Assembly (NCBI RefSeq): GCF_001514205.1
Contig: NZ_KQ948765.1
Location: 681,886-745,885 of the forward strand
Source: Streptomyces griseoruber
Lineage (GTDB): Bacteria > Actinomycetota > Actinomycetes > Streptomycetales > Streptomycetaceae
Length of the DNA stretch: 64,000 nucleotides
Reading direction: 5' to 3'
This document shows positions 48,058 to 57,757 of this stretch, piece by piece. Under the pieces are notes generated by a model. It worked only from the letters and a program-made list of their open reading frames with translations, did no database searches and was not told the DNA's origin. Position numbers and translations under genes: made by a program. The stretch's first letter is position 1; every line of letters starts with the position of its first letter.

Positions 48058-49761
48058 ATGTCACAGACCAACAACCCGCTTCCCCGCGCGGTCGCCGACA
48101 CCTACGTCGACGACCTCATCGCCCTCGACCCGGTCACCGGTACCTATCTAGGCGTGGCGGAGAGTTCGAGCCGTCTGCCCGACTTCTCGCCCGCGGGCCT
48201 TCGGACGCGGGCGCGACTGGCCCGGGACACGCTGGCCCGGCTCGACGAGGCGGAGCGGCGACCGGGCGCGGACAGTGACATCGAGCGCCGGTGTGCGCGC
48301 CTCCTGCGCGAGCGCCTGACCGCGGAGCTCGCCGTGCACGAGGCCGAGGAAGGGCTGCGCGCGGTCGGCAATCTGGGCATGCCCGCGCACCATGTGCGCG
48401 AGGTGTTCACCGTGACGCCCACGAAGACCGAGGAGGACTGGGCGGCGGTCGCCGAGCGGCTGCGGGCCGTACCGGCGGCCCTCGGCGGCTACCGCGAATC
48501 CCTGGCACTGGGGCTCGAACGCAAGCTGTACGGCTCGCCGCGCCCGACCGCCACCTTCGTCGACCAGCTCACCGAGTGGTCGGACACGGACGGCACCGGC
48601 CGCGGCTGGTTCGAGGACTTCGTGGCCACCGGGACCGAGTCGCTGCCGGAGGCGCTGCGCGCGGAGCTCCAGGAGGCGGCCCGTACCGCGACGGCGGCGG
48701 TCGTGGAGCTGCGGGACTGGATGCGCGAGGTGTACGCGCCGGCCGTCGAGGGCGCGCCGGACACGGTGGGCCGGGAGCGGTACGCCCGCTGGTCGCGCTA
48801 TTACAACGGCACCGACCTGGACCTGGACGAGGCGTACGCGTACGGCTGGGCGGAGTACCACCGGCTGCTCGGCGAGATGAAGAAGGAGGCCGAGCGGATC
48901 CTGCCGGGTGCGGCCACACCCTGGGTGGCCCTCGCGCACCTCGACGAGCACGGCAAGCACATCGAGGGCGTCGACGAGGTCCGTGACTGGCTCCAGGGCC
49001 TGATGGACCAGGCGATCGAGGCGCTGGACGGCACCCATTTCGAACTCGCCGAGCGGGTGCGGCGGGTGGAGTCGCGGATCGCCCCGGCGGGCAGCGCCGC
49101 CGCCCCGTACTACACGCCTCCGACCGAGGACTTCTCGCGGCCGGGCCGCACCTGGCTGCCGACCATGGGCCAGACCCGCTTCCCGGTGTACGACCTGGTC
49201 TCCACCTGGTACCACGAGGGTGTGCCGGGCCACCATCTCCAGCTGGCGCAGTGGGCGCACGTCGCCGGTGACCTCTCCCGGTACCAGGCCGTCGTCGGCA
49301 TGGTCAGCGCCAACGCCGAGGGCTGGGCGCTGTACGCGGAGCGGCTGATGGACGAACTGGGCTTCCTCACCGATCCGGAGCACCGGCTCGGCTATCTGGA
49401 CGCGCAGATGATGCGGGCGGTGCGGGTCATCGTGGACATCGGTATGCATCTGGAGCTGGAGATCCCGGCGGACTCGCCGTTCCACCCGGGCGAGCGCTGG
49501 ACGCCCGAGCTGGCGCAGGAGTTCTTCGGGGCGCACAGCAGCCGCCCGGCGGACTTCGTGGAGAGCGAGCTGACCCGCTATCTGACGATCCCGGGCCAGG
49601 CGATCGGCTACAAGCTCGGGGAGCGGGCCTGGCTGCTGGGCCGGGAGCGGGCGCGCGAGCGCCGGGGTGCCGCCTTCGACCTCAAGGCCTGGCACATGGC
49701 GGCGCTTTCGCAGGGGTCGCTGGGGCTCGACGACCTGGTGGACGAGCTGGCGCGGCTCTGA
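48058..49761 (+). CDS. DUF885 family metallohydrolase
   Basis: A 567-aa cytoplasmic protein. The zinc motif is H-E-G-V-P-G-H-H-L-Q (about residue 385), followed by a second-helix Glu in N-A-E-G-W-A-L-Y-A-E (about 420). This is the gluzincin-like layout of DUF885, whose characterised members are peptidases. G-R-T-W-L-P-T-M lies just before the motif. The length is normal. ATG 48058 is preferred over 48049 because GAGGA is better spaced. Cytoplasmic peptide turnover is inferred. Confidence 0.88.
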   Translation: MSQTNNPLPRAVADTYVDDLIALDPVTGTYLGVAESSSRLPDFSPAGLRTRARLARDTLARLDEAERRPGADSDIERRCARLLRERLTAELAVHEAEEGLRAVGNLGMPAHHVREVFTVTPTKTEEDWAAVAERLRAVPAALGGYRESLALGLERKLYGSPRPTATFVDQLTEWSDTDGTGRGWFEDFVATGTESLPEALRAELQEAARTATAAVVELRDWMREVYAPAVEGAPDTVGRERYARWSRYYNGTDLDLDEAYAYGWAEYHRLLGEMKKEAERILPGAATPWVALAHLDEHGKHIEGVDEVRDWLQGLMDQAIEALDGTHFELAERVRRVESRIAPAGSAAAPYYTPPTEDFSRPGRTWLPTMGQTRFPVYDLVSTWYHEGVPGHHLQLAQWAHVAGDLSRYQAVVGMVSANAEGWALYAERLMDELGFLTDPEHRLGYLDAQMMRAVRVIVDIGMHLELEIPADSPFHPGERWTPELAQEFFGAHSSRPADFVESELTRYLTIPGQAIGYKLGERAWLLGRERARERRGAAFDLKAWHMAALSQGSLGLDDLVDELARL

Positions 49762-49937
49762 CCCAGGTGTGGCAGCGGGCCCCGGAAAGGCGTGCGGGAC
49801 GTGGAGTTCAGCACGATCGAGCGGGGGCGCGCTGGAGGTGGTGCCGCGGGCGGCCCGCCCCGAGGGGGAGTTCGGGGCGGCGGACCGCCGTTTCCTGCGG
49901 CGGCCCCGGACGTCGTACGCGACGGAGCGCAGGGCGG

Positions 49938-50420
49938 TCAGCAGCCGCAGTTCTCGGCGTCGACGGGGGCCGTGAGCGGGTCGGCGGCGCGGTGCTCGCG
50001 GCCCTCCCAGGTCTCGTACGCGAAACCCTCGCGCACCCAGTACTCGAAGCCGCCGAGCATCTCCTTGACCCGGTAGCCGAGTTCGGCGAGCGCGAGGGCG
50101 GCACGGGTGGCGCCGTTGCAGCCGGGGCCCCAGCAGTACGTCACCACGGGCACGTCCCGGTCGAGGAGCCGCTCGGCCTGTTCGGCGATGAGCGCGGTGG
50201 GCAGGTGGACGGCGCCGGGGATGTGGCCCTGGTCCCAGGCGTCGGTGGAGCGGGAGTCCAGGACGACGAACCCGGGGTCGCCCCCGCCGGCGAGCACGGC
50301 GGCGACGTCGGAGACGTCGGCGTGGAAGACGAGGCTCGCCCGGAAGTGGGCGGCGGCCTCGGCCGGGGCGGCGGGGGCGACACGCAGGACGGGGTTGACG
50401 GTGCCGGTCGTGGCGGTCAT
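49938..50420 (-). CDS. Rhodanese-like sulfurtransferase
   Basis: A 160-aa single rhodanese domain. V-V-L-D-S-R-S-T-D-A-W near 50 and H-I-P-G-A-V-H-L-P (about 67) are CDC25/rhodanese motifs. The active-site loop Y-C-W-G-P-G-C-N-G-A-T-R (about 95-106) has Cys at the position that carries persulfide. The protein ends in C-G-C, which could bind metal or carry sulfur. Family members move sulfane sulfur; the acceptor is unknown. It is a single gene convergent with the DUF885 gene. Confidence 0.88.
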   Translation of the reverse strand: MTATTGTVNPVLRVAPAAPAEAAAHFRASLVFHADVSDVAAVLAGGGDPGFVVLDSRSTDAWDQGHIPGAVHLPTALIAEQAERLLDRDVPVVTYCWGPGCNGATRAALALAELGYRVKEMLGGFEYWVREGFAYETWEGREHRAADPLTAPVDAENCGC

Positions 50421-50569
50421 CGCGGGGCCTCTCTGTGGCGGTTCCGATGACCAGAAACCTACGGCCGGTGCTCATCTCCCTGAAGGGAGAATCCCCGGCG
50501 TGCGGAGCGCACCGCCGGGGAATCCCCCGCCTTCCGCGAGTGGGACCCCGCATTCCCCGGACGGCTCGG

Positions 50570-53500
50570 TCAGTGGGCGGGCGGGGCGGCCCGGCCCCGC
50601 TGCCGCACCTGCGAACCGGACCTCCCCTTCACGACCTCCAGCTGGGCGTGGACGCGTCGGCGCAGGTCGGCGACATGGCTGACGATGCCGACGCTGCGGT
50701 CGCGTTCCCGCAGGGAGTCCAGGACGTCGAGGACCTCGTCGAGGGTCTGGTCGTCGAGGCTGCCGAAGCCCTCGTCGATGAAGAGGGTGTCCAGCCGGAC
50801 CCCGCCCGCCTCGTCGGTCACCACGTCGGCGAGGCCGAGCGCGAGGGCCAGCGAGGCGAAGAAGGTCTCGCCGCCGGAGAGTGTGGCGGTGTCCCGCTCC
50901 CGGCCGGTCCAGGCGTCGACGACATGCAGTCCGAGCCCGCTGCGGCCGCGTCCGGCGCGGTCGTCGGAGTGGACGAGGGTGTAGCGCCCGGCGGACATCT
51001 GGCGCAGCCGCGCGGTCGCGGCGGCGGCCACCTGTTCCAGCCGGGCCGCGAGGACGTACGCCTCCAGGCGCATCCTGCGTTCGTTGTCGGCCGAGGTGCC
51101 CGCGGTGAGACCGGCCATGCGGGCCACCCGGTCGTACTCCTCGCGCAGCGGCGCGAGCCGCCGAACGCCCTCGGCCGAACGGGCCGAGAGCCGGTCCAGT
51201 TCCGTGCAGCGCCGGGCCGCCGCGTCACGTGCGGAGGCGGCGTCGCGGAGGCGTCGGGCGGCGACGGCCGCCGTCTCCTGCGCCGTGCCGAGGTCGGCGG
51301 GCGGCCGCTGGGCGGCGGCCGCGGTGTCGGTCTCGGCGAGGACCGCGCGGACCGCGGCCTCCTCGGACTGCCAGGCGTCCAGCCGCTGTTGCAGCTCGCG
51401 GTGGGCACCGGCGTCGAGCAGGGCGTCGGCGGCGGCCTGCGGGGTGTCGAAACCGGCCCGGAACGCGGCGTCGGCGAGCCGGGCGTCGGCGTCCTTGAGC
51501 CGCTGGGCGGTGTCCTCGGCGACGCGCGCCGCGTCCGCGGCCTCGGTGAGCAGCGCGACCCGCCGCTCCAGCTCGGCGGCACGGGCGGCCACGGTGTCGG
51601 CCGCGCCCCGCGCCTGCGCCAACTCCACTTCCAACAAGGCCCGTTCACTGTCCAGGGCGTCCCGGCGGGCGACCCGTGCGGCGGCGCGTACGGCGGCCTC
51701 CTGCTGGGCGGAGACCCGCCGGTCGCATTCCCGCTCGGCCTGCCGCAGCCGCTCCTGCGCGGTGTGCAGCGCGGAGGCGCCGCTCCGGGCCCGGGCGTAC
51801 TCCCGCTCCACCTCGTCCGCGAGGGAGGCGAGGTGTGCGGTGGGCGCGTCTCCGGCCTCGCCCTCGGCGGCGGCCAGCTCCCGCTGGACGAGCCCCAGGC
51901 GCTGTTCGGCCTCGGCGCGCTCCTCGTCGGCCCGCTGGAAGGCGGCCAGGGCACGGTCCTCGGTCTCCCGGCCGACGTGCCCGGCGTCCTTGCGCGCGGG
52001 TGCCGGATGGTCGAGGGCACCGCAGACCGCGCACGGCTCGCCGTCGCCGAGCCGCGCGGCGAGTTCGGCGGCGATGCCGTTCAGCCGCCGCTCCCTGACG
52101 TCCAGCCATGTGGCGCGCGCCTGCTGGGCCAGCCCGGTCGCGGACAGCACATGGCGGTGCGCCTCGTCCGTCTCCCGCGCGAGCCGGTCCCGTTGGCGGG
52201 CGGCGGCGAGCCGCTTGCGGGCGGGTTCCCGCTGCACCGCGAGCCGTTCGGCCCGGGTGGCGGCCTCCTGGGCGGACTCGACGGCGCCCAGCAGGCCGGC
52301 ACGGGTCTCCTCCCAGCCGGCCAGCCAGGCCTCCGCCTCCTGGAGGACGTCCGCGTCGGCCCGCTCCTGGCGGTCCAGCCCGCCGCGCTCCGCGAGGAGT
52401 TCGGCCAGCCGCCGCTCGGCCCGGCGGGCCGACTCCAGGCCGCCCAGCTCCTCGGCCGCGCGCCGTGCGGCGGCGGCGAGTCCGGCGCCGCCCGCATCCG
52501 CGAGCCCTGCGGTGTCCCTGCCGTCGCCGACGGCGGGGGTGCGCAGCAACGCCCGTGCACGGGCCTGAGCCCGGGCGGCCCTGTCGTGATCCGCCTCGGC
52601 GGAGGCCCGCAGCTCCAGCGCGGGCGCGACCGCCTCGGCCTTGCGGCCCCGCTCCATACGGGCCCGGTCCTCGCGGTGCGCCCCGGCCCGCTCCTCCAGC
52701 CGCCCGGCCCGTTCCCGTGCCTCGGTGAACCGCCGCTGCAAACGGTCCAGTTCGCGTACGTCCGTCAGCGCACGCTCGGCGGCCGCCTGGGCGGACTCGG
52801 CGCCGGCGAGACGGCAGTGGGCGATCGTCAGCTGCTCACGGGCGGTGCTGCGGGCCACGGCGGCGGCGGTGACGACGGCCTCGGCGAGACCCGGCTCGCC
52901 CGGCTGGAGCTCCGGCAGCTCCATGGCGCCCCCGGCGGCCTGCTGCATCCGGTGGGCGTCGGCGACCAGCTCGGCGTCGCCCTCCCGCACCCGTGCCTCC
53001 GCCTCCCGGCGCCGCTCGGCGAGCCGCTTCTCCACCTCGGCGAACCTGCGGGTGTCGAAGAGACGGCCCAGCAGCCGCCCGCGTGCCTCGGCGTCGGCGC
53101 GCAGGAAGCGCGCGAAGTCGCCCTGGGGCAGCAGCACGACCTGGCAGAACTGCTCCCGGCTCATACCGAGCAGCTGGGTGATCTCCTCGCCGATCTCCTG
53201 GTGGGAGCGGCTGAGGTCCTTCCAGACGGCGCCGACGGGGTCGTACTCGCGCAGCCAGGTCTGGGCCTTCTCGACGGTCGTGCCGGTGCCGCGTCTCTTG
53301 GCGCGCTCATGGGGCGGCTGCCGGGTGATCTCCAACCGGCGTCCGGCGACGGTGAGTTCGAGGGTGACCTCGGTGCGGGTGCCGGGGGCGGCGTGGTCGC
53401 TGCGCAGGGTGAGGCCCTGGCCCTGGACGGACTGGCGGGCGCCCGGGACGGAGCCGTAGAGCGCGTAGCAGACGGCGTCGAGGACGGAGGTCTTGCCCGC

Positions 53501-53614
53501 GCCGGTCGGCCCGTGCAGCAGGAAGAGCCCGGCGGCGGACAGATCGTCGAAGTCGACGCTCTGGGCGTCGCCGAAGGGGCCGAAGGCCGTCAGGTCGAGC
53601 CGGTGCAGCCTCAC
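50570..53614 (-). CDS. sbcC: Exonuclease subunit SbcC (Rad50-like ATPase)
   Basis: A 1014-aa protein. Walker A is G-P-T-G-A-G-K-T-S (about residue 35). Long Ala/Arg/Glu coiled coils fill the centre, with the zinc hook E-P-C-A-V-C-G near 525. The signature L-S-G-G-E-T-F-F-A-S-L-A-L-A is near 895, Walker B is L-F-I-D-E-G-F-G-S-L-D (about 935). With SbcD it forms the Mre11-Rad50 type nuclease that cuts hairpins and protein-blocked ends. GTG 53614 overlaps the SbcD stop by four bases (GTGA). Confidence 0.95.
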   Translation of the reverse strand: MRLHRLDLTAFGPFGDAQSVDFDDLSAAGLFLLHGPTGAGKTSVLDAVCYALYGSVPGARQSVQGQGLTLRSDHAAPGTRTEVTLELTVAGRRLEITRQPPHERAKRRGTGTTVEKAQTWLREYDPVGAVWKDLSRSHQEIGEEITQLLGMSREQFCQVVLLPQGDFARFLRADAEARGRLLGRLFDTRRFAEVEKRLAERRREAEARVREGDAELVADAHRMQQAAGGAMELPELQPGEPGLAEAVVTAAAVARSTAREQLTIAHCRLAGAESAQAAAERALTDVRELDRLQRRFTEARERAGRLEERAGAHREDRARMERGRKAEAVAPALELRASAEADHDRAARAQARARALLRTPAVGDGRDTAGLADAGGAGLAAAARRAAEELGGLESARRAERRLAELLAERGGLDRQERADADVLQEAEAWLAGWEETRAGLLGAVESAQEAATRAERLAVQREPARKRLAAARQRDRLARETDEAHRHVLSATGLAQQARATWLDVRERRLNGIAAELAARLGDGEPCAVCGALDHPAPARKDAGHVGRETEDRALAAFQRADEERAEAEQRLGLVQRELAAAEGEAGDAPTAHLASLADEVEREYARARSGASALHTAQERLRQAERECDRRVSAQQEAAVRAAARVARRDALDSERALLEVELAQARGAADTVAARAAELERRVALLTEAADAARVAEDTAQRLKDADARLADAAFRAGFDTPQAAADALLDAGAHRELQQRLDAWQSEEAAVRAVLAETDTAAAAQRPPADLGTAQETAAVAARRLRDAASARDAAARRCTELDRLSARSAEGVRRLAPLREEYDRVARMAGLTAGTSADNERRMRLEAYVLAARLEQVAAAATARLRQMSAGRYTLVHSDDRAGRGRSGLGLHVVDAWTGRERDTATLSGGETFFASLALALGLADVVTDEAGGVRLDTLFIDEGFGSLDDQTLDEVLDVLDSLRERDRSVGIVSHVADLRRRVHAQLEVVKGRSGSQVRQRGRAAPPAH

Positions 53615-54774
53615 CGGGCCACCTCCCGTACGACGTCGTCCGTGCGGACCGCGTCGAAGGCGTCCCGCAGCACGCCCCGTTCCCGGGCGTCGGGCCCGGC
53701 GCCGCGCACATGGGCGACGAAGTCCTCGGCGATCTGCTGATCGCTGCGGCCGGCCAGGCGGCGGGCGTAGGACGCGTCCGGGTCGTCCGGGCCCCGCTCG
53801 GGGGCGAAGACCAGGCTGAGGGTGTGCGGGAACCGCTCGGTGAGCCGGGCCATGGGCTCGGCGGGGCGGACGGCGTCGGTGAGCGTCGCCTCCACCCACG
53901 CCTCCTCGTGCCGGGCGAGCGCGGGGTCGGCGAGCAGCTCCTCCAGGGTGCCGGAGATCCGGGCCAGCGCGCGCGGCACCGGGCAGTCGATCCGCTCGGC
54001 GGTGAGGGCGCCGTCCGCGTCGAGGTCGACCAGCCACATGGTCTTGCGGTGGTCGGTCTCGGAGAAGGAGTACGGCAGCGGGGAGCCGGAGTAGCGGACG
54101 CGCTCGGTGAGGGTCTGGGAGCCGTGCAGATGCCCCAGGGCCACGTAGTCGACGCCGTCGAAGACACCGGCGGGCACGGAGGCGACCCCGCCGACGGTGA
54201 TGTCCCGCTCGCTGTCGCTGGGTTCCCCGCCGGTGACGAAGGCATGGGCAAGGACGACGGACCGGGTGCCCGGCGCACGGGTCGCGAGGTCGGCGCGGAC
54301 CCGGGTCATGGCGGCGGCGAGCACGCTCTCGTGCCCGGCCTTCTCCACCCCGAACTCCTCCTTCACCAGGGCGGGTTCGAGATAGGGCAGGCCGTAGAAG
54401 GCGACGTCTCCGTGGGCGTCGGCGAGCACCACGGGGGTGCCGGCGGCCGAGGGGTCGGTGCGCAGATGGATGCCCGCCCGGCCGATCAGCGCGGCCCCCA
54501 CACCGAGCCGGCGGGCCGAGTCGTGGTTGCCGGAGATCATCACGGTCGGCACCCCGAGGTCCGCGAGACGGTGCAGGGCCTCGTCGAACAGCTCGACCGC
54601 GGCGAGCGGCGGCACCGCGCGGTCGTACACGTCCCCCGACACGAGCACCGCGTCGACCTCGCGCTCCCGTACGGTCGCGACGAGCCGGCCGATGAACGCG
54701 GACTGGGCCTGAAGCATGTTCACGCGGTGGAACGACCGGCCGAGGTGCCAGTCGGACGTGTGCAGCAATCTCAA
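53611..54774 (-). CDS. sbcD: Exonuclease subunit SbcD (Mre11-like nuclease)
   Basis: A 387-aa metallophosphoesterase. H-T-S-D-W-H-L-G (residues 5-12), V-S-G-D-V-Y-D-R (about 48), I-S-G-N-H-D-S (about 85) and H-G-S near 215 hold the Mn ligands. The C-terminal capping region (about 270-380) is present. It is the nuclease of the SbcCD complex and is translationally coupled to sbcC. ATG 54774 begins the fold directly. The operon is divergent from a methyltransferase gene. Confidence 0.95.
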   Translation of the reverse strand: MRLLHTSDWHLGRSFHRVNMLQAQSAFIGRLVATVREREVDAVLVSGDVYDRAVPPLAAVELFDEALHRLADLGVPTVMISGNHDSARRLGVGAALIGRAGIHLRTDPSAAGTPVVLADAHGDVAFYGLPYLEPALVKEEFGVEKAGHESVLAAAMTRVRADLATRAPGTRSVVLAHAFVTGGEPSDSERDITVGGVASVPAGVFDGVDYVALGHLHGSQTLTERVRYSGSPLPYSFSETDHRKTMWLVDLDADGALTAERIDCPVPRALARISGTLEELLADPALARHEEAWVEATLTDAVRPAEPMARLTERFPHTLSLVFAPERGPDDPDASYARRLAGRSDQQIAEDFVAHVRGAGPDARERGVLRDAFDAVRTDDVVREVAR

Positions 54775-54961
54775 GAAACCGCTCCGACGTACAGAAACCG
54801 ACCGTGAACACCGACCACGCTAACGCCTTCGGCAGCCGACCCCTCACCTACCGCACCCTTTTGCCCCTATGAGACATGAAATCGCCGTAAACATGCGGAG
54901 TGCTCCGGAGTCCCGGCAAAACCGTTGGACAACTCCCGCTCCCCCGGGGACCGTTGACGGA

Positions 54962-55702
54962 ATGGATCAGGAGCAGATCTGGGACGCGGACGCCGCCCGG
55001 CGCTACGACACCCCGGGTAAGGGGATGTTCGCGCCCGAGGTGCTCGGGCCGACCGTGGACCGGCTGGCCGCGCTCGCGGACGGTGGGGCGGCGCTGGAGT
55101 TCGCGATCGGCACCGGACGGGTGGCCGTGCCGCTCGCCGGGCGCGGCGTACCCGTGACCGGCGTAGAGCTGTCCCGTCCGATGATCGAGCAGTTGCGGAC
55201 GAAGGCGGACGAAACGGCGATCCCCGTGGTCGTCGGCGACATGGCGACCACGCGGGCGCCGGGCACGTACACGCTCGTCTACCTGGTCTTCAACACGATC
55301 TCCAATCTGCTCACCCAGGCCGAACAGGTCGCGTGCTTCCGCAACGCCGCCCGGCATCTGGCGCCCGGCGGACGGTTCGTGATCGAGCTGTGGGTGCCCG
55401 AGCTGCGCAGACTGCCCCCGGGCACACCGGCGACGGTCTGGCACTCCGAGCCCGGGTACATCGGCCTGGACACCTACGACGTCCTGCGCCAGCACGTCGT
55501 CTCGCACCACTTCCGGTTCGGCGAGGAGGGCCGCGAGGCCCGGCTGGACCGCAGCCCGCACCGCTACATCTGGCCGGCCGAGCTCGACCTCATGGCCCAG
55601 CTGGCCGGGTTCGAGCCGGAGAGCCGGCACGCGGACTGGACGGGAGCGGAGTTCACCGCGCAGTCCCGCTCCCACGTGTCGGTCTACCGGCTCCCCGGAT
55701 AG
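54962..55702 (+). CDS. Class I SAM-dependent methyltransferase
   Basis: A 246-aa protein. Motif I is L-E-F-A-I-G-T-G-R-V-A (about residue 45), V-T-G-V-E-L-S lies near 67, and V-F-N-T-I-S-N-L near 110 is a Methyltransf_25/TPMT-like variant. L-A-P-G-G-R-F-V-I-E-L-W is post-motif II. The substrate is unknown. The start is set at ATG 54962; an upstream ATG at 54869 adds 31 residues without domain similarity. It is divergent from sbcD. Confidence 0.82.
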   Translation: MDQEQIWDADAARRYDTPGKGMFAPEVLGPTVDRLAALADGGAALEFAIGTGRVAVPLAGRGVPVTGVELSRPMIEQLRTKADETAIPVVVGDMATTRAPGTYTLVYLVFNTISNLLTQAEQVACFRNAARHLAPGGRFVIELWVPELRRLPPGTPATVWHSEPGYIGLDTYDVLRQHVVSHHFRFGEEGREARLDRSPHRYIWPAELDLMAQLAGFEPESRHADWTGAEFTAQSRSHVSVYRLPG

Positions 55703-55711
55703 CCCGCGGCG

Positions 55712-56338
55712 TCAGGCGTCCCCGTACGCCTCGCCGCCCAGCTCCAGCAGTGCCGTCCCGGACGTCGTGTCCGCCAGCCAGGCCCGGAAGGCGTCCACCT
55801 CGGCGTCCGGGAGGCCGATCTCGATGCTCACCGCCTCGCCGTAGCGAACGTCCCGGACCTCGCGGCCGGTGGCGCGCAGATCGTTCTGGACCTTGCCTGC
55901 GCGCTGGTGGTCGAGGGTGACGGTGGCCAGGCGGAAACGGCGGCGGGTGAGGGTGCCGAGGGTGTCGAGCGCCTCGCCGACCGCGCCGCCGTAGGCCCGG
56001 ATCAGTCCGCCGGCGCCGAGCTTGACGCCGCCGTAGTAGCGGGTGACCACGGCGACGACGTACCGCATGTCGCGGCGCAGCAGCATCTGGAGCATCGGGA
56101 CGCCCGCAGTGCCGCCGGGTTCACCGTCGTCGCTCGCCTTCTGGACGGCTGCGTCGGCGCCGATGACGTAGGCCCAGCAGTTGTGGGTGGCGTCGGCGTG
56201 CTCCTTGCGCACGGACGCGATGAACTCCTGGGCCTCCCGCTCGGTCGCCGCCGGGGCGAGGGCGCACAGGAAGCGGGAGCGGTTGACCTCGGTCTCGTGC
56301 ACGCCCTCCCGGGCCACCGTGCGGTACTCGTCCTGCAT
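55712..56338 (-). CDS. YigZ/IMPACT family protein
   Basis: A 208-aa protein. The UPF0029/IMPACT N-terminal domain shows F-I-A-S-V-R-K-E-H-A-D-A-T-H-N-C-W-A-Y, D-D-G-E-P-G-G-T-A-G-V-P-M and V-V-T-R-Y-Y-G-G-V-K-L-G-A-G-G-L-I-R-A-Y. The C-terminal DUF1949 domain follows. The family may bind RNA or ribosomes; the bacterial role is not settled. It sits 32 bp after the SixA gene in the same direction. Confidence 0.9.
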   Translation of the reverse strand: MQDEYRTVAREGVHETEVNRSRFLCALAPAATEREAQEFIASVRKEHADATHNCWAYVIGADAAVQKASDDGEPGGTAGVPMLQMLLRRDMRYVVAVVTRYYGGVKLGAGGLIRAYGGAVGEALDTLGTLTRRRFRLATVTLDHQRAGKVQNDLRATGREVRDVRYGEAVSIEIGLPDAEVDAFRAWLADTTSGTALLELGGEAYGDA

Positions 56339-56370
56339 CCGGCCACCCTATGCGCTGCCCGGGGACGCCC

Positions 56371-56931
56371 TCAGTCCGCCTGGTGCGCCGCCTGGTGCCC
56401 CTTCTTGCCCCGGGGCACGATCACCGAGGTCAGCAGCGCGGTCCCGGGGCTCAGGGAGTGCCAGCCGGGTCCGTGCCAGGCCAGCACGGCGATCGCCGAG
56501 GTGGGGAACTTCAGCCGCACGTCGTCCAGCGCGTGACCGAGGTCGTCCCCGGCGAGCTCCAGGACCAGCTCCTCCAGGCCCGGGTTGTGGGCGACGAGCA
56601 GCAGCGTGCCGATCCCGGCGGGGGTCTCCCGGACGACGTCCAGCAGCTCCGGCACCTCGGCCGCGTACAGGCGCGGGTCGTGGCGGACCGGGGGCGGGGC
56701 GTCCCACTCGGCGGAGGCGAGCTGCCAGGTCTGGCGGGCGCGTACCGCGGTGGAGACCAGCGCGAGGTCGGGCACGCAGCCGGTCTCCGCGAGGGCGCGG
56801 CCCGCGGCGGGCGCGTCGCGGCGGCCGCGGGCCGCGAGGGGCCGCTCGTGGTCGGGGACGCCGCCCGGCCAGTCGGACTTGGCGTGGCGCAGCACCACCA
56901 GCCTGCGCGGCGGTCCGTCCTGTGGGCTCAT
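56371..56931 (-). CDS. SixA-like histidine phosphatase
   Basis: A 186-aa member of the histidine phosphatase superfamily. The catalytic His is in V-L-R-H-A-K-S-D-W (about residue 15), and the second His in V-A-H-N-P-G-L-E near 108 completes the active site. A-R-Q-T (about 68) supplies the phosphate-binding Arg. E. coli SixA dephosphorylates phosphohistidine on phosphotransferase proteins. Its start overlaps the stop of the CysRS-like gene by four bases, so the two are coupled. Confidence 0.88.
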   Translation of the reverse strand: MSPQDGPPRRLVVLRHAKSDWPGGVPDHERPLAARGRRDAPAAGRALAETGCVPDLALVSTAVRARQTWQLASAEWDAPPPVRHDPRLYAAEVPELLDVVRETPAGIGTLLLVAHNPGLEELVLELAGDDLGHALDDVRLKFPTSAIAVLAWHGPGWHSLSPGTALLTSVIVPRGKKGHQAAHQAD

Positions 56932-57641
56932 AGCGGGGCTCCCAGATCGCGGGTCAGGTCGAGGCCGAGGAGGCGGTCGGTGTAGGCGTACGTCTCGAAG
57001 CGGGCGCCGGGCGCAAGCTCAGGGCCGGCGTCCTCCACCCACCGCAGCACCCGCAGCACCTCGGGTACGTCCAGGTCGTCCTCCCAGGCGGTACGGAGCC
57101 GTCCGCGCACCGGGTCCGGGACGGGGCGCGAGGGCCGCCTCGCCCAGTCGGCGACGGCTCTCCGCCAGCGTACGAGGGTCTCGCCGGCCTCGCCCAGCAC
57201 CGCCGCGTCCAGTCGGACCGGCTCGGTGCGGGGCCGGGACAGCAGCGCGAGGCGGAGCACGGCGGGATCGTCCGGGACCGCGCCCTCGACCCCGGCCACG
57301 GCGATCCGCACCCCGTCGGGCTCCGGACCGCCCTCCCCCACCACGTGCAGGATCTGTGCCTCCCCCACCCCGGAGCCCAGGTCCTGGCCGTCCTCGAAGG
57401 GGTGCATGCCGAGCGCGGTGGCGCCGGACCGCAGCTCCGCCTGCTGGCGCCCGCCGGTGAGCAGCGCCCACACGGGCGTCCCGCCGAGCTCCAGCGCCCG
57501 CACCAGCACATCGGCGACGAGCAGGATCCGCAGCGACCCCGCCCCGTACCCGGAGGCATGCGCCTGTACCCGGGTCAGACCACGGCGGACGGGAGCGGCG
57601 ACGACGGCTTCGCCGGTTCGGGCGTCGGTGATGCGCAGCAC
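56928..57641 (-). CDS. Cysteinyl-tRNA-synthetase-like protein lacking HIGH and KMSKS motifs
   Basis: A 237-aa protein. The N-terminus L-R-I-T-D-A-R-T-G-E resembles the CysRS start, the segment S-L-R-I-L-L-V-A-D-V-L-V-R-A-L-E aligns with the HIGH-helix region, and A-W-E-D-D-L-D-V-P-E-V-L-R-V-L (about 190) resembles the CysRS stem-contact helix. The HIGH tetrapeptide, the KMSKS loop and zinc-binding Cys residues are missing, so it cannot aminoacylate. It may be a derived paralogue related to CysS or MshC. GTG 57641 is used as start. It is coupled to SixA. Confidence 0.65.
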   Translation of the reverse strand: MLRITDARTGEAVVAAPVRRGLTRVQAHASGYGAGSLRILLVADVLVRALELGGTPVWALLTGGRQQAELRSGATALGMHPFEDGQDLGSGVGEAQILHVVGEGGPEPDGVRIAVAGVEGAVPDDPAVLRLALLSRPRTEPVRLDAAVLGEAGETLVRWRRAVADWARRPSRPVPDPVRGRLRTAWEDDLDVPEVLRVLRWVEDAGPELAPGARFETYAYTDRLLGLDLTRDLGAPL

Positions 57642-57757
57642 GAGGCGAGCCTAGGGGGACCGTCGGGGATTCGCAGGCAGGGGGGTGGAATCAGGGGTAC
57701 TCGTGGCGCGTTGGAGTGCGTGACAGGTATGGTGCGCGACCCCACAGGAGGCCGACG

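Noticed and set aside
50435..53740. A 1101-aa open frame antisense to sbcC
   Set aside because: Shadow of sbcC; composition is low-complexity Gly/Leu/Pro.
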